The position numbers and the translations under genes are program-made. Shown in pieces: positions 55,803 to 64,000 of a stretch of 64,000 nucleotides of DNA (position 1 is the stretch's first letter; each line of letters starts with the position of its first letter). The DNA is from Desulfobaculum xiamenense. GTDB lineage: Bacteria > Desulfobacterota > Desulfovibrionia > Desulfovibrionales > Desulfovibrionaceae. Where the stretch lies: contig NZ_JAATJA010000002.1 of assembly GCF_011927665.1 (NCBI RefSeq), positions 372,001 through 436,000 of the forward strand. Reading direction: 5' to 3'. The notes beneath the pieces are model-generated. The model was not told the origin of the DNA and made no database searches. It was given only the letters and a program-made list of their open reading frames with translations.

Positions 55803-58586
55803 ATGAGCGGAAACAACTGCATTCATATAGCGGGCGCGCGTCAGCACAACCTCAAGGACCTGACGCTGGACATCCCCCGCGATCAACTGGTGGTGGTGTG
55901 CGGCCCGAGCGGCTCGGGCAAGTCCACCCTGTCCTTCGACATCGTCTACGCCGAGGGCCAGCGGCGCTATGTGGAGTCTCTCTCCGCCTACGCCCGCCAG
56001 TTCCTGCCGCAGATGGACAAGCCGGACGTGGACCGCATCGAGGGCCTCACCCCGGCCATCTCGTTGGAGCAGCAGACCACCTCGCGCAATCCGCGTTCCA
56101 CAGTGGGCACGGTGACGGAGGTCTACGACTTCCTGCGCGTGTTCTTCGCGCGGCTGGGCACCATGTATTGCCCGTCCTGCGGGCGGCCCATTCAGGCCCA
56201 GACCGTGGACGAGATCGTCGAGAACATCGCCGCCATGGCCGAGGGCACGAAGTTCCTGCTCCTAGCCCCGCTGGCCGAGCAGAAAAAGGGCACCCATCAG
56301 GACCTCCTGCGCAAGCTGCGCGGTGAGGGCTTTGTGCGCGTGCGCCTGAACGGCGAGGTGGTCACCCTCGATTCCCTGCCGGAGCTGGACAAGAAGAAAA
56401 AGCACACCATCGATCTGGTGGTGGACCGCCTCGTGGTCAAGGCCGACATGCGCAAGCGTCTGGCCGACTCCGTGGAGCTGGCCCTCAAGTACGGCAGCGG
56501 ACGGCTGTCCGTGGTCCTCGTCGGTGGCGACGAGGACGGGCGGACCATCCTCTACTCCTCCGAGGCCGTGTGCCCGGAGTGCCGCATCAGCCTGCCGCCG
56601 CTCTCTCCGCAGCTTTTTTCCTTCAACAGTCCGCAGGGCGCGTGTCCGCAGTGCTCCGGCATCGGCAGCGTGGAATATTTCGAGCCGGACCTGCTGGCTC
56701 CCAACCGGGGGCTGTCCCTGCGGCAGGGGGCCATCATTCCGTGGAAGAACCCCCGCGTGCTGAGCCGCTACGCCGACGAGCTGAAGACCCTTGGCGAGCG
56801 CCACGGCTTCGGCCTCGATACGCCGCTGGTCGAGTTCTCCGACGCGGCGCGCAAGGCGCTCTTCGAGGGCGACGCGCAGACCGGCTGGCCCGGCGCGCTG
56901 GCGCACATGGAGACGGGCATGCAGTTCGGACCCATCTGGCGTGACGAGCTGGCCCGCTTCCGGCAGAGCCGCCCCTGTCCAGCCTGCGACGGCGCGCGGC
57001 TGCGGCCCGAGTCTCTGGCGGCGCGCGTGGCAGACCTGAACATCTTCCAGTTCACGAGCATGTCCATCGGCTCCGCGCTGGAGTGGCTCTCCGGCCTGTC
57101 CTTCGCGGGGCATCAGCAGATGATCGCCGTGCCACTGCTCAAGGAATTGCGCCACCGCCTGTCCTTCCTTGTCAACGTGGGGCTGGACTATCTGAGCCTC
57201 GGGCGCAACATGGCCACCTTGTCCGGCGGCGAGGCCCAGCGCATCCGCCTTGCCGGGCAGCTCGGCTCCGGTCTCGTGGGCGTGACCTACGTCCTCGACG
57301 AACCGAGTATCGGCCTGCATCCGCGTGACAACGACCGTCTGCTCGGCACCCTGCGCAGTCTGCAGGAGCGCGGCAACACCGTGCTCGTCGTCGAGCATGA
57401 CGAAACCACCATCCGCAATGCCGATCACGTCATCGAGCTTGGCCCCGGCTCCGGCTGGCTCGGTGGTGAGATCGTCTACCAGGGCGACGTGAAGGGTCTG
57501 CTGACCAGTCCGGACAGCCTCACCGGCAAGTACCTGCGTGGCGACATGCGCATCGAGCAGCCCGAGAGCCGCCGTATGGCCAATGGCAGCATCACCATGC
57601 GCAACGTGACCACCAACAACCTGCGCGGGCTGGACGTGTCCATCCCCCTTGGCTGTCTGACCGTGGTCACCGGCGTGTCCGGCTCCGGCAAGAGTTCGCT
57701 GGTGGTGGATTCGCTGTACAAGCATCTCGCGCTGGCGCGCGGCACCAAGGTGGACAGTCCCGGTCGTCTGGCGGGCATCGAGGGCATGGAGGCCGTGGAG
57801 CGCATCATCTCCATCGACCAGACGCCCATCGGCCGCACGCCGCGCTCCAATCCGGCCACCTACACCAAGATATTCGACGAGATACGCAACATCTTCGCCC
57901 AGACGCAGGAGGCCCGCGCGCGCGGCTACAAGCCCGGACGCTTCAGTTTCAACGTCAAGGGTGGGCGCTGCGAGGCCTGTCAGGGCGACGGATCCCTGCG
58001 CGTTGAAATGCACTTTCTGCCCGACGTGTTCGTGAAGTGCGACGTGTGCAAGGGCATGCGCTACAACCGCGAGACCCTCGACGTGACCTACAAGGGCAAG
58101 AACATTCACGAGGTGCTGGACATGACCGTCCGGCAGGCCTCGGCCTTCTTCGAGAACTACCCGGTGCTCAAGCGGCGGCTGGCCATTCTCGAAGAGGTGG
58201 GCCTCGAATACCTGCGGCTGGGGCAGCCCGCCACGACGCTCTCCGGCGGCGAGGCCCAGCGCATCAAAATATCCCGAGAACTCGGCAAGCGCAGCCTGCC
58301 CGGAACACTCTACATCCTCGACGAGCCGACCACCGGCCTGCATATGCACGAGGTGGGCAAGCTTATCGGCGTGCTGCAACGCCTCGTGGATCGTGGCGCA
58401 TCCGTGGTGGTCATCGAGCACAATACCGACGTCGTGCGCGCGGCGGACTGGGTCATCGACCTCGGTCCCGGCGGCGGCGAGAACGGTGGGCGCATCGTGG
58501 CGCAGGGCACGCCCGAGGACATCATCGCCAACCCCGACTCCGTCACCGGCCGATTCCTCGTGGACGAGCCGTCCGCCGCGCGCTGA
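55803..58586 (+). CDS. uvrA: Excinuclease ABC subunit A
   Basis: The 927-residue damage-recognition ATPase has two ABC modules: Walker A GPSGSGKSTLSFD near residue 35 and GVSGSGKSSLV near 625, with ABC signatures LSGGEAQRIRLA and LSGGEAQRIKIS. Zinc modules are CPECRISLPPLSPQLFSFNS with CPQC, and CEACQGDGSLRV with CDVC. The frame is open upstream, but the ATG at 55803 (SGNNCIHIAGARQHNLK) gives the normal start. It is followed by repeat F and a terminator. Confidence 0.97.
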   Translation: MSGNNCIHIAGARQHNLKDLTLDIPRDQLVVVCGPSGSGKSTLSFDIVYAEGQRRYVESLSAYARQFLPQMDKPDVDRIEGLTPAISLEQQTTSRNPRSTVGTVTEVYDFLRVFFARLGTMYCPSCGRPIQAQTVDEIVENIAAMAEGTKFLLLAPLAEQKKGTHQDLLRKLRGEGFVRVRLNGEVVTLDSLPELDKKKKHTIDLVVDRLVVKADMRKRLADSVELALKYGSGRLSVVLVGGDEDGRTILYSSEAVCPECRISLPPLSPQLFSFNSPQGACPQCSGIGSVEYFEPDLLAPNRGLSLRQGAIIPWKNPRVLSRYADELKTLGERHGFGLDTPLVEFSDAARKALFEGDAQTGWPGALAHMETGMQFGPIWRDELARFRQSRPCPACDGARLRPESLAARVADLNIFQFTSMSIGSALEWLSGLSFAGHQQMIAVPLLKELRHRLSFLVNVGLDYLSLGRNMATLSGGEAQRIRLAGQLGSGLVGVTYVLDEPSIGLHPRDNDRLLGTLRSLQERGNTVLVVEHDETTIRNADHVIELGPGSGWLGGEIVYQGDVKGLLTSPDSLTGKYLRGDMRIEQPESRRMANGSITMRNVTTNNLRGLDVSIPLGCLTVVTGVSGSGKSSLVVDSLYKHLALARGTKVDSPGRLAGIEGMEAVERIISIDQTPIGRTPRSNPATYTKIFDEIRNIFAQTQEARARGYKPGRFSFNVKGGRCEACQGDGSLRVEMHFLPDVFVKCDVCKGMRYNRETLDVTYKGKNIHEVLDMTVRQASAFFENYPVLKRRLAILEEVGLEYLRLGQPATTLSGGEAQRIKISRELGKRSLPGTLYILDEPTTGLHMHEVGKLIGVLQRLVDRGASVVVIEHNTDVVRAADWVIDLGPGGGENGGRIVAQGTPEDIIANPDSVTGRFLVDEPSAAR

Positions 58587-58631
58587 GCGTTACGCGGCGC
58601 TGTCGGCGGCGATGAGCCGCTGCGCGGGCGT

Positions 58632-58837
58632 GGCCTCCGGCGGCCGGGCTCTGCCCGGACCCGGTCAAGGGGGTGACCCCCTTGACAATCCTCACGAGGG
58701 CTTCGTCGCGCTAAGCCGTACGGCCCGCCAAGGGGAGACGGCCTATCGCAAATCGGGGTTCCAAGGGGTCCGCGGCCCCTTGGCCGGCGGAGCCTACGTC
58801 TTGCACCTGTCAGTGAACGAAACGGCTGGCCACAGCG
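58632..58837 (+). repeat. Structured intergenic repeat, copy F (type 1)
   Basis: Forward-oriented, from GGCCTCCGGCGGCC to GGCTGGCCACAGC. Hairpins: CCGGGC-TCT-GCCCGG, GTCAAGGGGGT / ACCCCCTTGAC (58664-58686), and a final arm pair CCAAGGGGTCC / GGCCCCTTGG with one change. The middle is more diverged than in A-C. It lies between the converging uvrA and activator genes. Confidence 0.88.
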
Positions 58838-58861
58838 ACTGACCAATCGAGCGTAACCACA

Positions 58862-58911
58862 ACACAAAAAGCCCCCCGTCCGGAGTGATCCGGGCGGGGG
58901 GCTTTTTGTGT
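58862..58911. terminator. Bidirectional terminator between uvrA and the activator gene
   Basis: A very long stem (ACAAAAAGCCCCCCGTCCGGA / TCCGGGCGGGGGGC then TTTTTGT, one G-U pair, loop GTGA) with T-runs on both strands. Confidence 0.93.
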
Positions 58912-58923
58912 TGTCGGCGATGG

Positions 58924-60438
58924 TCAGGACAGGCCGCACTTGAGCAGGCGACGGAAGAGCGTCTTGCGGCTGATGCCGAGGCGGCGCGCCGTCTCCGTGC
59001 GGTTCCAGTGAGTCTTTTCCAACTCTGCGGCGAGGAAGCGCCGTTCGAACATGGTGACTGCCGAGTCGAGATCGAGTCCGGACATCTCGGACACGTCACC
59101 GACAACATCACGCGGCGTGTCGCGTTCCGTGGGGATGCCGAGTTCGCCGGTGGTCAGGTAGCGCCGCAGCACGTTCTGAAGTTCGCGGATGTTGCCGGGC
59201 CAGTCGTATTTCTCCATGGCGGCCAGCACGCTCAAGGGGATGCTGCGGGGGGCGTCTGCGCTCAACTGCTCCCGGAAGAAGTCGACGAGCAGGAAAATGT
59301 CCTCTCCGCGCTCGCGCAGTGGGGGGATGCGGATGGGGATGACGTGAATGCGGTAGTAGAGGTCCTCGCGGAAGGTGCCCCGGCGGACCTCCTCGGCGAG
59401 GTCGCGGTTGGTGGCGGCCACGATGCGCACGTCGGGACGGCGGAATTCCGTGCTGCCGAGTGGCGTGAAGCCTCCGTCCTCCACGGCGCGCAGCAGCTTG
59501 GCCTGATTGGTCAGGCTGATTTCGCCGATTTCGTCGAGGAAGAGGGTGCCCCGGTCGGCGAGGTCCATGAGGCCCTTCTTGTCGCGGATGGCTCCGGTGA
59601 AGGCCCCCCGTCGGTAGCCGAAGAATTCGCTCTCGAAGAGATAGTCCGGGATGGCGCCGCAGTTCACGGGCACGAAGGCTCCGCCAGCGCGATCGCTTAG
59701 GGAGTGCACCGTGCGCGCCACGAGGTCCTTGCCCGTGCCCGATTCGCCGTAGAGCACGATGGGCGAATCGCCCTTGGCGGATTCGAGCACGTCTGCGTAG
59801 ACCTTCTTCATGGCCGCGCTCTTGCCGATGATGCTGCCGAAGCGGTAGCGCTCGCCCGCCGGGGCGTGACGCTCGGTGAGGTCGCGGCGTAGTTCGTAGG
59901 CCTGCCGGTGCTGCTCGCCGATGTCCGTCATGAGTCCCTGAATGTAGAGCAGCCTGCCTTCGGCGTCGTAGCTGCCCACGCAGCGCTCCCACACCCAGCG
60001 GTATTCGCCGGAGAAGGTCCGGATGCGGTAGGACAGGCGGCAGGTTTCGCCCTTGCCCAGTGCCTCCTGCATGGCCTTGTCGACGGGGTCGATGTCGTCG
60101 GGGTGCAGGCGTTCCGCCAGTGACGAGAGCGGGCGGCCGAGAAAGTATTCCGGCGCGTATTCCAGCAGTTCCTCCGTGCCGTCGCTGACGAAGGTGATGC
60201 TGCTTGGCAGGTTTACGAGATCACGCAGTGCGTCACGCGGAACGGGCGGTTCCATGCGTGCCCTGTACAGGCAGGCCATCATGGAGTTCATGAGCGTCAT
60301 GATGCCGTGCTCGTCGAGCTCGACCGCTTCGCGCACCTGTCCGAGGAGTTGTATCTCTCTCTCCAGTTCCCGCCGTTGCCGCCGCAGGCTGTCCAGCATG
60401 TCTGGATCGATGGTCCCGTCTGCCGTGTGTTTTCGCAT
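58924..60438 (-). CDS. PAS-domain sigma-54-dependent activator, probable dehalogenase regulator
   Basis: The 504-residue protein has an N-terminal helical region (about 15-65), a PAS domain (about 75-195, ending in LYIQGLMTDIGEQHR), an AAA+ domain (about 215-445) and a Fis-type helix-turn-helix (RTETARRLGISRKTLFRRLL). Walker A is GESGTGKD and the sigma-54 loop is a canonical GAFTGA. There is no receiver, so it probably senses a ligand or redox state through PAS. It is divergent from the rdh genes, with paired sites and a -24/-12-like element between. Control of the dehalogenase operon is inferred from this layout. Confidence 0.92.
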   Translation of the reverse strand: MRKHTADGTIDPDMLDSLRRQRRELEREIQLLGQVREAVELDEHGIMTLMNSMMACLYRARMEPPVPRDALRDLVNLPSSITFVSDGTEELLEYAPEYFLGRPLSSLAERLHPDDIDPVDKAMQEALGKGETCRLSYRIRTFSGEYRWVWERCVGSYDAEGRLLYIQGLMTDIGEQHRQAYELRRDLTERHAPAGERYRFGSIIGKSAAMKKVYADVLESAKGDSPIVLYGESGTGKDLVARTVHSLSDRAGGAFVPVNCGAIPDYLFESEFFGYRRGAFTGAIRDKKGLMDLADRGTLFLDEIGEISLTNQAKLLRAVEDGGFTPLGSTEFRRPDVRIVAATNRDLAEEVRRGTFREDLYYRIHVIPIRIPPLRERGEDIFLLVDFFREQLSADAPRSIPLSVLAAMEKYDWPGNIRELQNVLRRYLTTGELGIPTERDTPRDVVGDVSEMSGLDLDSAVTMFERRFLAAELEKTHWNRTETARRLGISRKTLFRRLLKCGLS

Positions 60439-60465
60439 GACTCGTCCTATCGCTGAATCGGAAGC

Positions 60466-60569
60466 GGGTCAAATCTGACACGATGCGGGGAGTAAAAGCC
60501 CGTGCGGAGGAATGCGCCGCGAGACGCATGGTTGCGCGTTTCGAGGGGAGGGCGTGTCTGATCTGACCC
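60466..60569. promoter_or_regulatory. Inverted pair of GGGTCA-R-ATC-W-GACA sites
   Basis: GGGTCAAATCTGACA (60466-60480) and, on the other strand, GGGTCAGATCAGACA (60555-60569) match at 13 of 15 positions. They lie about 150-250 bases upstream of the -24/-12-like element and just upstream of the activator gene, as expected for its binding sites. Confidence 0.65.
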
Positions 60570-60718
60570 ACCGCAAGGCCTCTGCGAGGTGATGTGAAAA
60601 TGTGTAAAGTCATATCATTTCAGCGTGTTGTTGCGTAGGCATGGTTGTTGCGGACATATCCTCATCAGGGACACTGCACGGGAGCGTCGTGCAGGCGGCA
60701 TGCTTTTCATTGTTCGTG

Positions 60719-60733
60719 TGGTGTCGCCATTGC
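60719..60733 (+). promoter_or_regulatory. Possible sigma-54 promoter of the rdh operon
   Basis: TGGTGTCGCCATTGC keeps TGG and TTGC at the correct -24/-12 spacing but lacks the CACG part of the consensus. It is 40 bases before the first gene. Confidence 0.5.
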
Positions 60734-60772
60734 CGCCATGACGCGCTGTGGTTCAACGCAAGGAGTGTTGCG

Positions 60773-60985
60773 ATGCGAATCGAAATGGGCCGGGACGATA
60801 TTTCCGGAATTCTCATCTGGTCGTGCTGGCTGGTCGTGCTGGCCGTTTGCCTGAGCCTCGTCACGGGAAGCGCCGGGGAATACGAGCCACTGGCGGCTCA
60901 GCGTTTCGGCATCCTCGCCGCGCTGTGGGCGGCCACGGGGCCGCTTCTGTGGGTGTGGCGCAAGCGCCGCAACGTACGGCGTTAG
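60773..60985 (+). CDS. Small membrane protein, probable reductive dehalogenase anchor (RdhB-like)
   Basis: The 70-residue protein has two hydrophobic helices (about 12-31, ILIWSCWLVVLAVCLSLV, and 45-62, GILAALWAATGPLLWVW) and a basic end. The helices flank EYEPLAAQRFG. RdhB anchors are usually 80-110 residues with two or three helices and precede or follow rdhA. Position 84 bases before rdhA supports this role. AAGGAG is eight bases before the ATG. Sequence similarity alone is too weak to be sure. Confidence 0.65.
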   Translation: MRIEMGRDDISGILIWSCWLVVLAVCLSLVTGSAGEYEPLAAQRFGILAALWAATGPLLWVWRKRRNVRR

Positions 60986-61069
60986 GGGCGGAGCCGTTCT
61001 GACGGGATAGACACATTGAAGCACCAAACGGCGTGTTGCATCGCGCCGCAAGATGACGAGGGAAGTATC

Positions 61070-62518
61070 GTGAAGAGCAGAGAGAATGATGGAGTGAAGG
61101 CGAGTGGGGCGGGCATGAACCGTCGCCAGTTCGCCAAGGCCGCGCTTGGCGGCATAGGTGCCGTGGCCGCAGTGCCAGCCATGCTGGGCGAGGCCATTGC
61201 CAAGGCCGAGGCCGACGAGCGCAAGTCCGTGGAGTTTCGCAGAAACCTCGTGACCACGGTGGACAATCCCATTCTCGTGGACGAGACGGTGCATCGGCGC
61301 TTCTCCAGCGCCAACATTGCCTTCAACGCCTATTCGCGCGATCTCGGCGAATCGCATTGGGCCGTCTACGGCCGGAATTTTGTGAAGAATCTCCAGCAGG
61401 GCAAGGGTGGCACGGACATCGTGGTCGGCTCCTTCGACGATGCACGAGCCGTCAACGCGCTAGAAGCCGCCATGCAGACCGGCAACCGCCTGACCGGCAA
61501 CCACGGCGAGGGCAACGAGAATCGCGGACCGCTGGCATGGGATAACAACATCACCTCCGCCGATCTCGCGTCCTTTCCGCGTACGGAATTGCCGCCGGAG
61601 GACTTCACGCGGCAGGTCAAGGTGGCCGCGCGACTCGGCGGGGCGAATCTCGTGGGTGTGTGCAAGCTGAACCGGCGCTGGGTCTACGAGAGCACCCAGC
61701 GCAACGTCTACAGCCCCGACGAACCCCAGACGCAGCGCATTGTGTTCCGGGATGTGGAGCGCCCCACGGAAACTCCCGAGGAGCTGGTGATCCCGGAGAG
61801 CGTGCAGTACGCGGTGGTCATGGCCGTGGAAATGCCGCGCACCGTCATCCAGTCCTCGCCCGGACCCGCTGCGGGCATCGGCGACGCGCTGGGCTACTCG
61901 CGCATGGGCTGGGCATCCGTGGCCGTGGCCGAGTACATCCGCTGCATGGGCTACATCGCCATTCCCTGCAAGAACGACACGGCGCTTTCCGTGCCGCTGG
62001 CCATCGAGGCCGGACTGGGCGAGGCCGGACGCATGGGGGCGCTCATCACGCCCGAGTTCGGTCCCTGCGTGCGCCTGTGCAAGGTATTTACCAACATGCC
62101 GTTGGTTCCGGACAAGCCCATCCGTTTCGGCGTGGAGGAGTTCTGCAACCACTGCAAGAAGTGCGCGCGCGAGTGTCCGTCCAAGTGCATCACCGAGGGT
62201 GAGCAGACATGGGAGCCTCGTAACGAGTGCAACAACGGCGGCGTGAAGAAGTGGTACAACGACTACAAGAAGTGCCTCGGCTTCTGGGATGAGAACGGCA
62301 TGAGCTGCACCAACTGTGTCGCCGTGTGCCCCTTCACCAAGGGTGATATGTGGGCACACCACTTCACGGAGTGGTCCATCAAGAATATCCACGCGTCCCA
62401 TCCCGTGTGGCTGAACCTTGACGATGCCTTCGGCTACGGGGAGCGTCGCCACGATCTTGATGTCTTCAAGCGTGATTTCGCGCCCTATGGCATGGACCCC
62501 GATAAGATGGAACGCTAG
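61070..62518 (+). CDS. rdhA: Corrinoid reductive dehalogenase catalytic subunit
   Basis: The 482-residue enzyme carries a Tat signal (NRRQFAKAALGGIGAVAAVP) and is exported folded. The C-terminal part binds two iron-sulfur clusters: Cys359, 362, 365 and 369 (FCNHCKKCARECP), and Cys413, 416 and 420 (SCTNCVAVCPF) with the cysteine of KKCLGFW. The central region has GYSRMGWASVAVAEYIRCMG, typical of the cobamide-binding domain of RdhA. It removes halogen from an organohalide as terminal electron acceptor; the substrate cannot be predicted. The GTG start follows GAGGGA; ATG at 61115 is a possible alternative. Confidence 0.92.
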   Translation: MKSRENDGVKASGAGMNRRQFAKAALGGIGAVAAVPAMLGEAIAKAEADERKSVEFRRNLVTTVDNPILVDETVHRRFSSANIAFNAYSRDLGESHWAVYGRNFVKNLQQGKGGTDIVVGSFDDARAVNALEAAMQTGNRLTGNHGEGNENRGPLAWDNNITSADLASFPRTELPPEDFTRQVKVAARLGGANLVGVCKLNRRWVYESTQRNVYSPDEPQTQRIVFRDVERPTETPEELVIPESVQYAVVMAVEMPRTVIQSSPGPAAGIGDALGYSRMGWASVAVAEYIRCMGYIAIPCKNDTALSVPLAIEAGLGEAGRMGALITPEFGPCVRLCKVFTNMPLVPDKPIRFGVEEFCNHCKKCARECPSKCITEGEQTWEPRNECNNGGVKKWYNDYKKCLGFWDENGMSCTNCVAVCPFTKGDMWAHHFTEWSIKNIHASHPVWLNLDDAFGYGERRHDLDVFKRDFAPYGMDPDKMER

Positions 62519-62576
62519 AACCGCGTTCGTGCCTCGTCGTCGAACGGTGAGGACACCAAAGCAGATATGACGTCAT

Positions 62577-62608
62577 GCGGCCGGAGTTCCCGAGGGAGCT
62601 CCGGCCGC
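62577..62608. other. Strong hairpin between rdhA and the ferredoxin gene
   Basis: A near-perfect stem (GCGGCCGGAGTTCCC / GGGAGCTCCGGCCGC overlapping at the loop) has no T-run. It could reduce readthrough or protect the rdhA message, setting unequal expression within the operon. Confidence 0.7.
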
Positions 62609-62649
62609 CGCATTGCCGCGTGGCGACAAGTTTTCCAAGGAATCGAGAT

Positions 62650-63264
62650 ATGAAAGTGACCCGAAGAGCGTTCCTGCGTTACGGTCTGGAGGCTGGGGCC
62701 ATGGTCGGCCTTGTGGGCGGTCTGTCCGTCCTGTCAGTCGACGCCGCCTATGTGCGCCCCCCGCGCGCTCTATCGCCGGAGGCGTTTACCTCGCGCTGCA
62801 TGCGTTGCGGGGTGTGCGTTGAGGTCTGTCCCACGCGTTGTCTGTCCCTCGTGGACCTCACGCTGGATGTGCGTAACATGTCCACCCCCGAGATTGCGCC
62901 GCGTTTTGGCGGCTGCGAGGCGTGGGCCACGGGCTGCAAGGCCTGCGCCGAGGCCTGCCCCACAGGCGCGCTGGACCCGCTGCGCCAGTTGGCCGACGAG
63001 AAGCCCGGGCATGCCGATCTCGAACCGAATCGGTGCGTCAACTGCATGGTCTGTTTCATCCGCTGTCCTGTGCCGGGAGCCGTGCTGTTCCCCAATCCCG
63101 ACGGCGAACCCTTCACCCGCGAGCAGGACATTCCCACCCGGCTCAAGCTACGCACCTCGCCCCTCAAGCCTTACATAGACGCCACGCGTTGCGTGGGCTG
63201 CGGCCTGTGCGTGCATTACTGCCCGGAGCATATCATGTCCCTCGAACCGGAGGTGCGGTTATGA
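62650..63264 (+). CDS. Tat-exported polyferredoxin, NapG/MauM-like
   Basis: The 204-residue protein begins with a Tat-type signal (TRRAFLRYGLEAGAMVGLVG) and binds four 4Fe-4S clusters: CMRCGVCVEVCP, CKACAEACP (preceded by other cysteines), CVNCMVCFIRCP and CVGCGLCVHYCP. NapG-like proteins pass electrons from a membrane quinol oxidase (NapH type) to periplasmic reductases. Between rdhA and a NapH-like gene, it is probably part of the electron supply to the dehalogenase. AAGGAA precedes the ATG; its stop overlaps the next gene (ATGA). Confidence 0.88.
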   Translation: MKVTRRAFLRYGLEAGAMVGLVGGLSVLSVDAAYVRPPRALSPEAFTSRCMRCGVCVEVCPTRCLSLVDLTLDVRNMSTPEIAPRFGGCEAWATGCKACAEACPTGALDPLRQLADEKPGHADLEPNRCVNCMVCFIRCPVPGAVLFPNPDGEPFTREQDIPTRLKLRTSPLKPYIDATRCVGCGLCVHYCPEHIMSLEPEVRL

Positions 63265-64000
63265 CGTCCGTTGCCCGTTGGCGCGGCATCGTTCATGCCG
63301 CCGTATTTCTCGCGATAGGCGCTGCGGCCTTCGTTGGCGTGCCCTTTGCCGGGTGTGCGTACCTCGGCATCGGCACATTGCGGCTGGTATGCCCCGTGGG
63401 CTTCGTCGAGACGGCGCTCGCCTCGCATAGCGTGCCGTGGGGGCTGGTGCCGGGATTTCTCGTCATGTGCGTGCTGCTGGTACTGCTCGGCCGGGCGTAT
63501 TGCGCGTGGGCGTGTCCAGCCTCGTTTCTGGGGATGCAGGTGCGACGGCTGGCCGTGCGACTGCTGCCGGGTGGGATTTCGCGCGGCGTGGGCCGCTGGT
63601 GGCGCGCCCTTGGCGAACGCGTCTCTGCACGCGTGGGTGCGGACCGTGGCGACGGCGTGGCGCTTCTTCTCGGGCTGGCGGCAGGAGTCGCCTTCTTTGG
63701 CTGGCCAGCCTTCAGCGTGGTCTGCCCGGTGGGTGTCGTGTCACGTGGGCTTATCGAGGCCGTGACGCACCACGTCCTGCGTGCGGACCTTGTCTTGCTT
63801 GTGGGGCCGATTCTTTTGGCGCTCCTGTTCCGAAAGGGCTGGAAGTGCGCCTGCCCAGTGGGGACGCTGCGCGGGTTGCTGGCCGCGCCCAACCGGACGC
63901 TGGTTCCCGTTGTGCGTGCCGATGCGTGCCGTGGGTGCATGCGGTGCGCGCGGGTTTGCCCGGCTGGTCTTGATCCCGAGGCCGGAGCCGTGGACCCCAT
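63261..64000 (+). CDS. NapH-like membrane iron-sulfur protein, N-terminal part
   Basis: The open frame runs from the ATGA overlap to the end of the window (246 residues, no stop). It has four or five membrane helices (about 8-30, 60-78, 128-150, 172-190). Cysteine motifs are LVCPVGFVE, GRAYCAWACPASF, VVCPVGVV and CACPVGTLRG, then the ferredoxin motif CRGCMRCARVCP near residue 226. This is the NapH/NosR-type quinol dehydrogenase plan. With the NapG-like protein it probably links the quinol pool to RdhA. The C-terminus lies outside the window. Confidence 0.85.
   Translation, partial: MTSVARWRGIVHAAVFLAIGAAAFVGVPFAGCAYLGIGTLRLVCPVGFVETALASHSVPWGLVPGFLVMCVLLVLLGRAYCAWACPASFLGMQVRRLAVRLLPGGISRGVGRWWRALGERVSARVGADRGDGVALLLGLAAGVAFFGWPAFSVVCPVGVVSRGLIEAVTHHVLRADLVLLVGPILLALLFRKGWKCACPVGTLRGLLAAPNRTLVPVVRADACRGCMRCARVCPAGLDPEAGAVDP

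Overview
The window looks like part of a GC-rich genome from a sulfate-reducing Desulfovibrionaceae-type deltaproteobacterium. This is inferred from gene content, not from a database search. Supporting features are an archaeal-type entry to aromatic amino-acid synthesis (ADH synthase plus 3-dehydroquinate synthase II) joined to pheA-aroA-tyrA-trp genes, a CobA-HemD fusion, the futalosine menaquinone gene mqnE, sigma-54 activators, and a corrinoid reductive dehalogenase. No rRNA, tRNA or CRISPR array was seen.

Layout. 1-11.8 kb: a co-directional block for phenylalanine, tyrosine and tryptophan synthesis, split by an intrinsic terminator after tyrA, so that trpEGDCFBA probably forms its own unit. 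11.8-29.3 kb: mostly housekeeping genes on both strands (prepilin peptidase, phenylacetate-CoA ligase, AI-2E-type transporter, valS, cobA-hemD, purN, mqnE, aroC, ychF, trmJ-type methyltransferase, AMMECR1 protein). 29.6-30.7 kb: a small AT-rich island with one membrane-protein gene. 30.8-45.7 kb: sppA-rpsA, rimO, a histidine kinase, rdgB, glmS, a split pseudouridine-synthase pair, dksA with a small OB-like protein, membrane proteins, and a sigma-54 activator. 45.8-51.4 kb: a sigma-54 controlled operon of two small OB-like proteins, a lysine 2,3-aminomutase, two ATP-grasp ligases, an acetyltransferase and a CheW. 51.6-58.6 kb: galE, two tandem MATE exporters, uvrA. 58.9-64 kb: a second sigma-54 activator divergent from a reductive dehalogenase cluster that runs off the window.

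Three things stand out. First, a family of about 200-bp structured intergenic repeats occurs six times (near 7.1, 14.2, 22.3, 29.5, 41.1 and 58.7 kb), with inverted-repeat arms that change together between copies. Second, the 46-51 kb operon has a good sigma-54 promoter and paired upstream GGAAC-N5-GTTCC palindromes beside a divergent activator; its enzymes suggest synthesis of a beta-lysine-containing, possibly acetylated, small peptide, which I cannot match to a named pathway. Third, the dehalogenase locus has the same architecture: divergent activator, paired upstream sites of a different sequence, and a -24/-12-like element.

Start codons were chosen by Shine-Dalgarno position, overlap with the upstream gene and family length; doubtful ones are stated in the entries.
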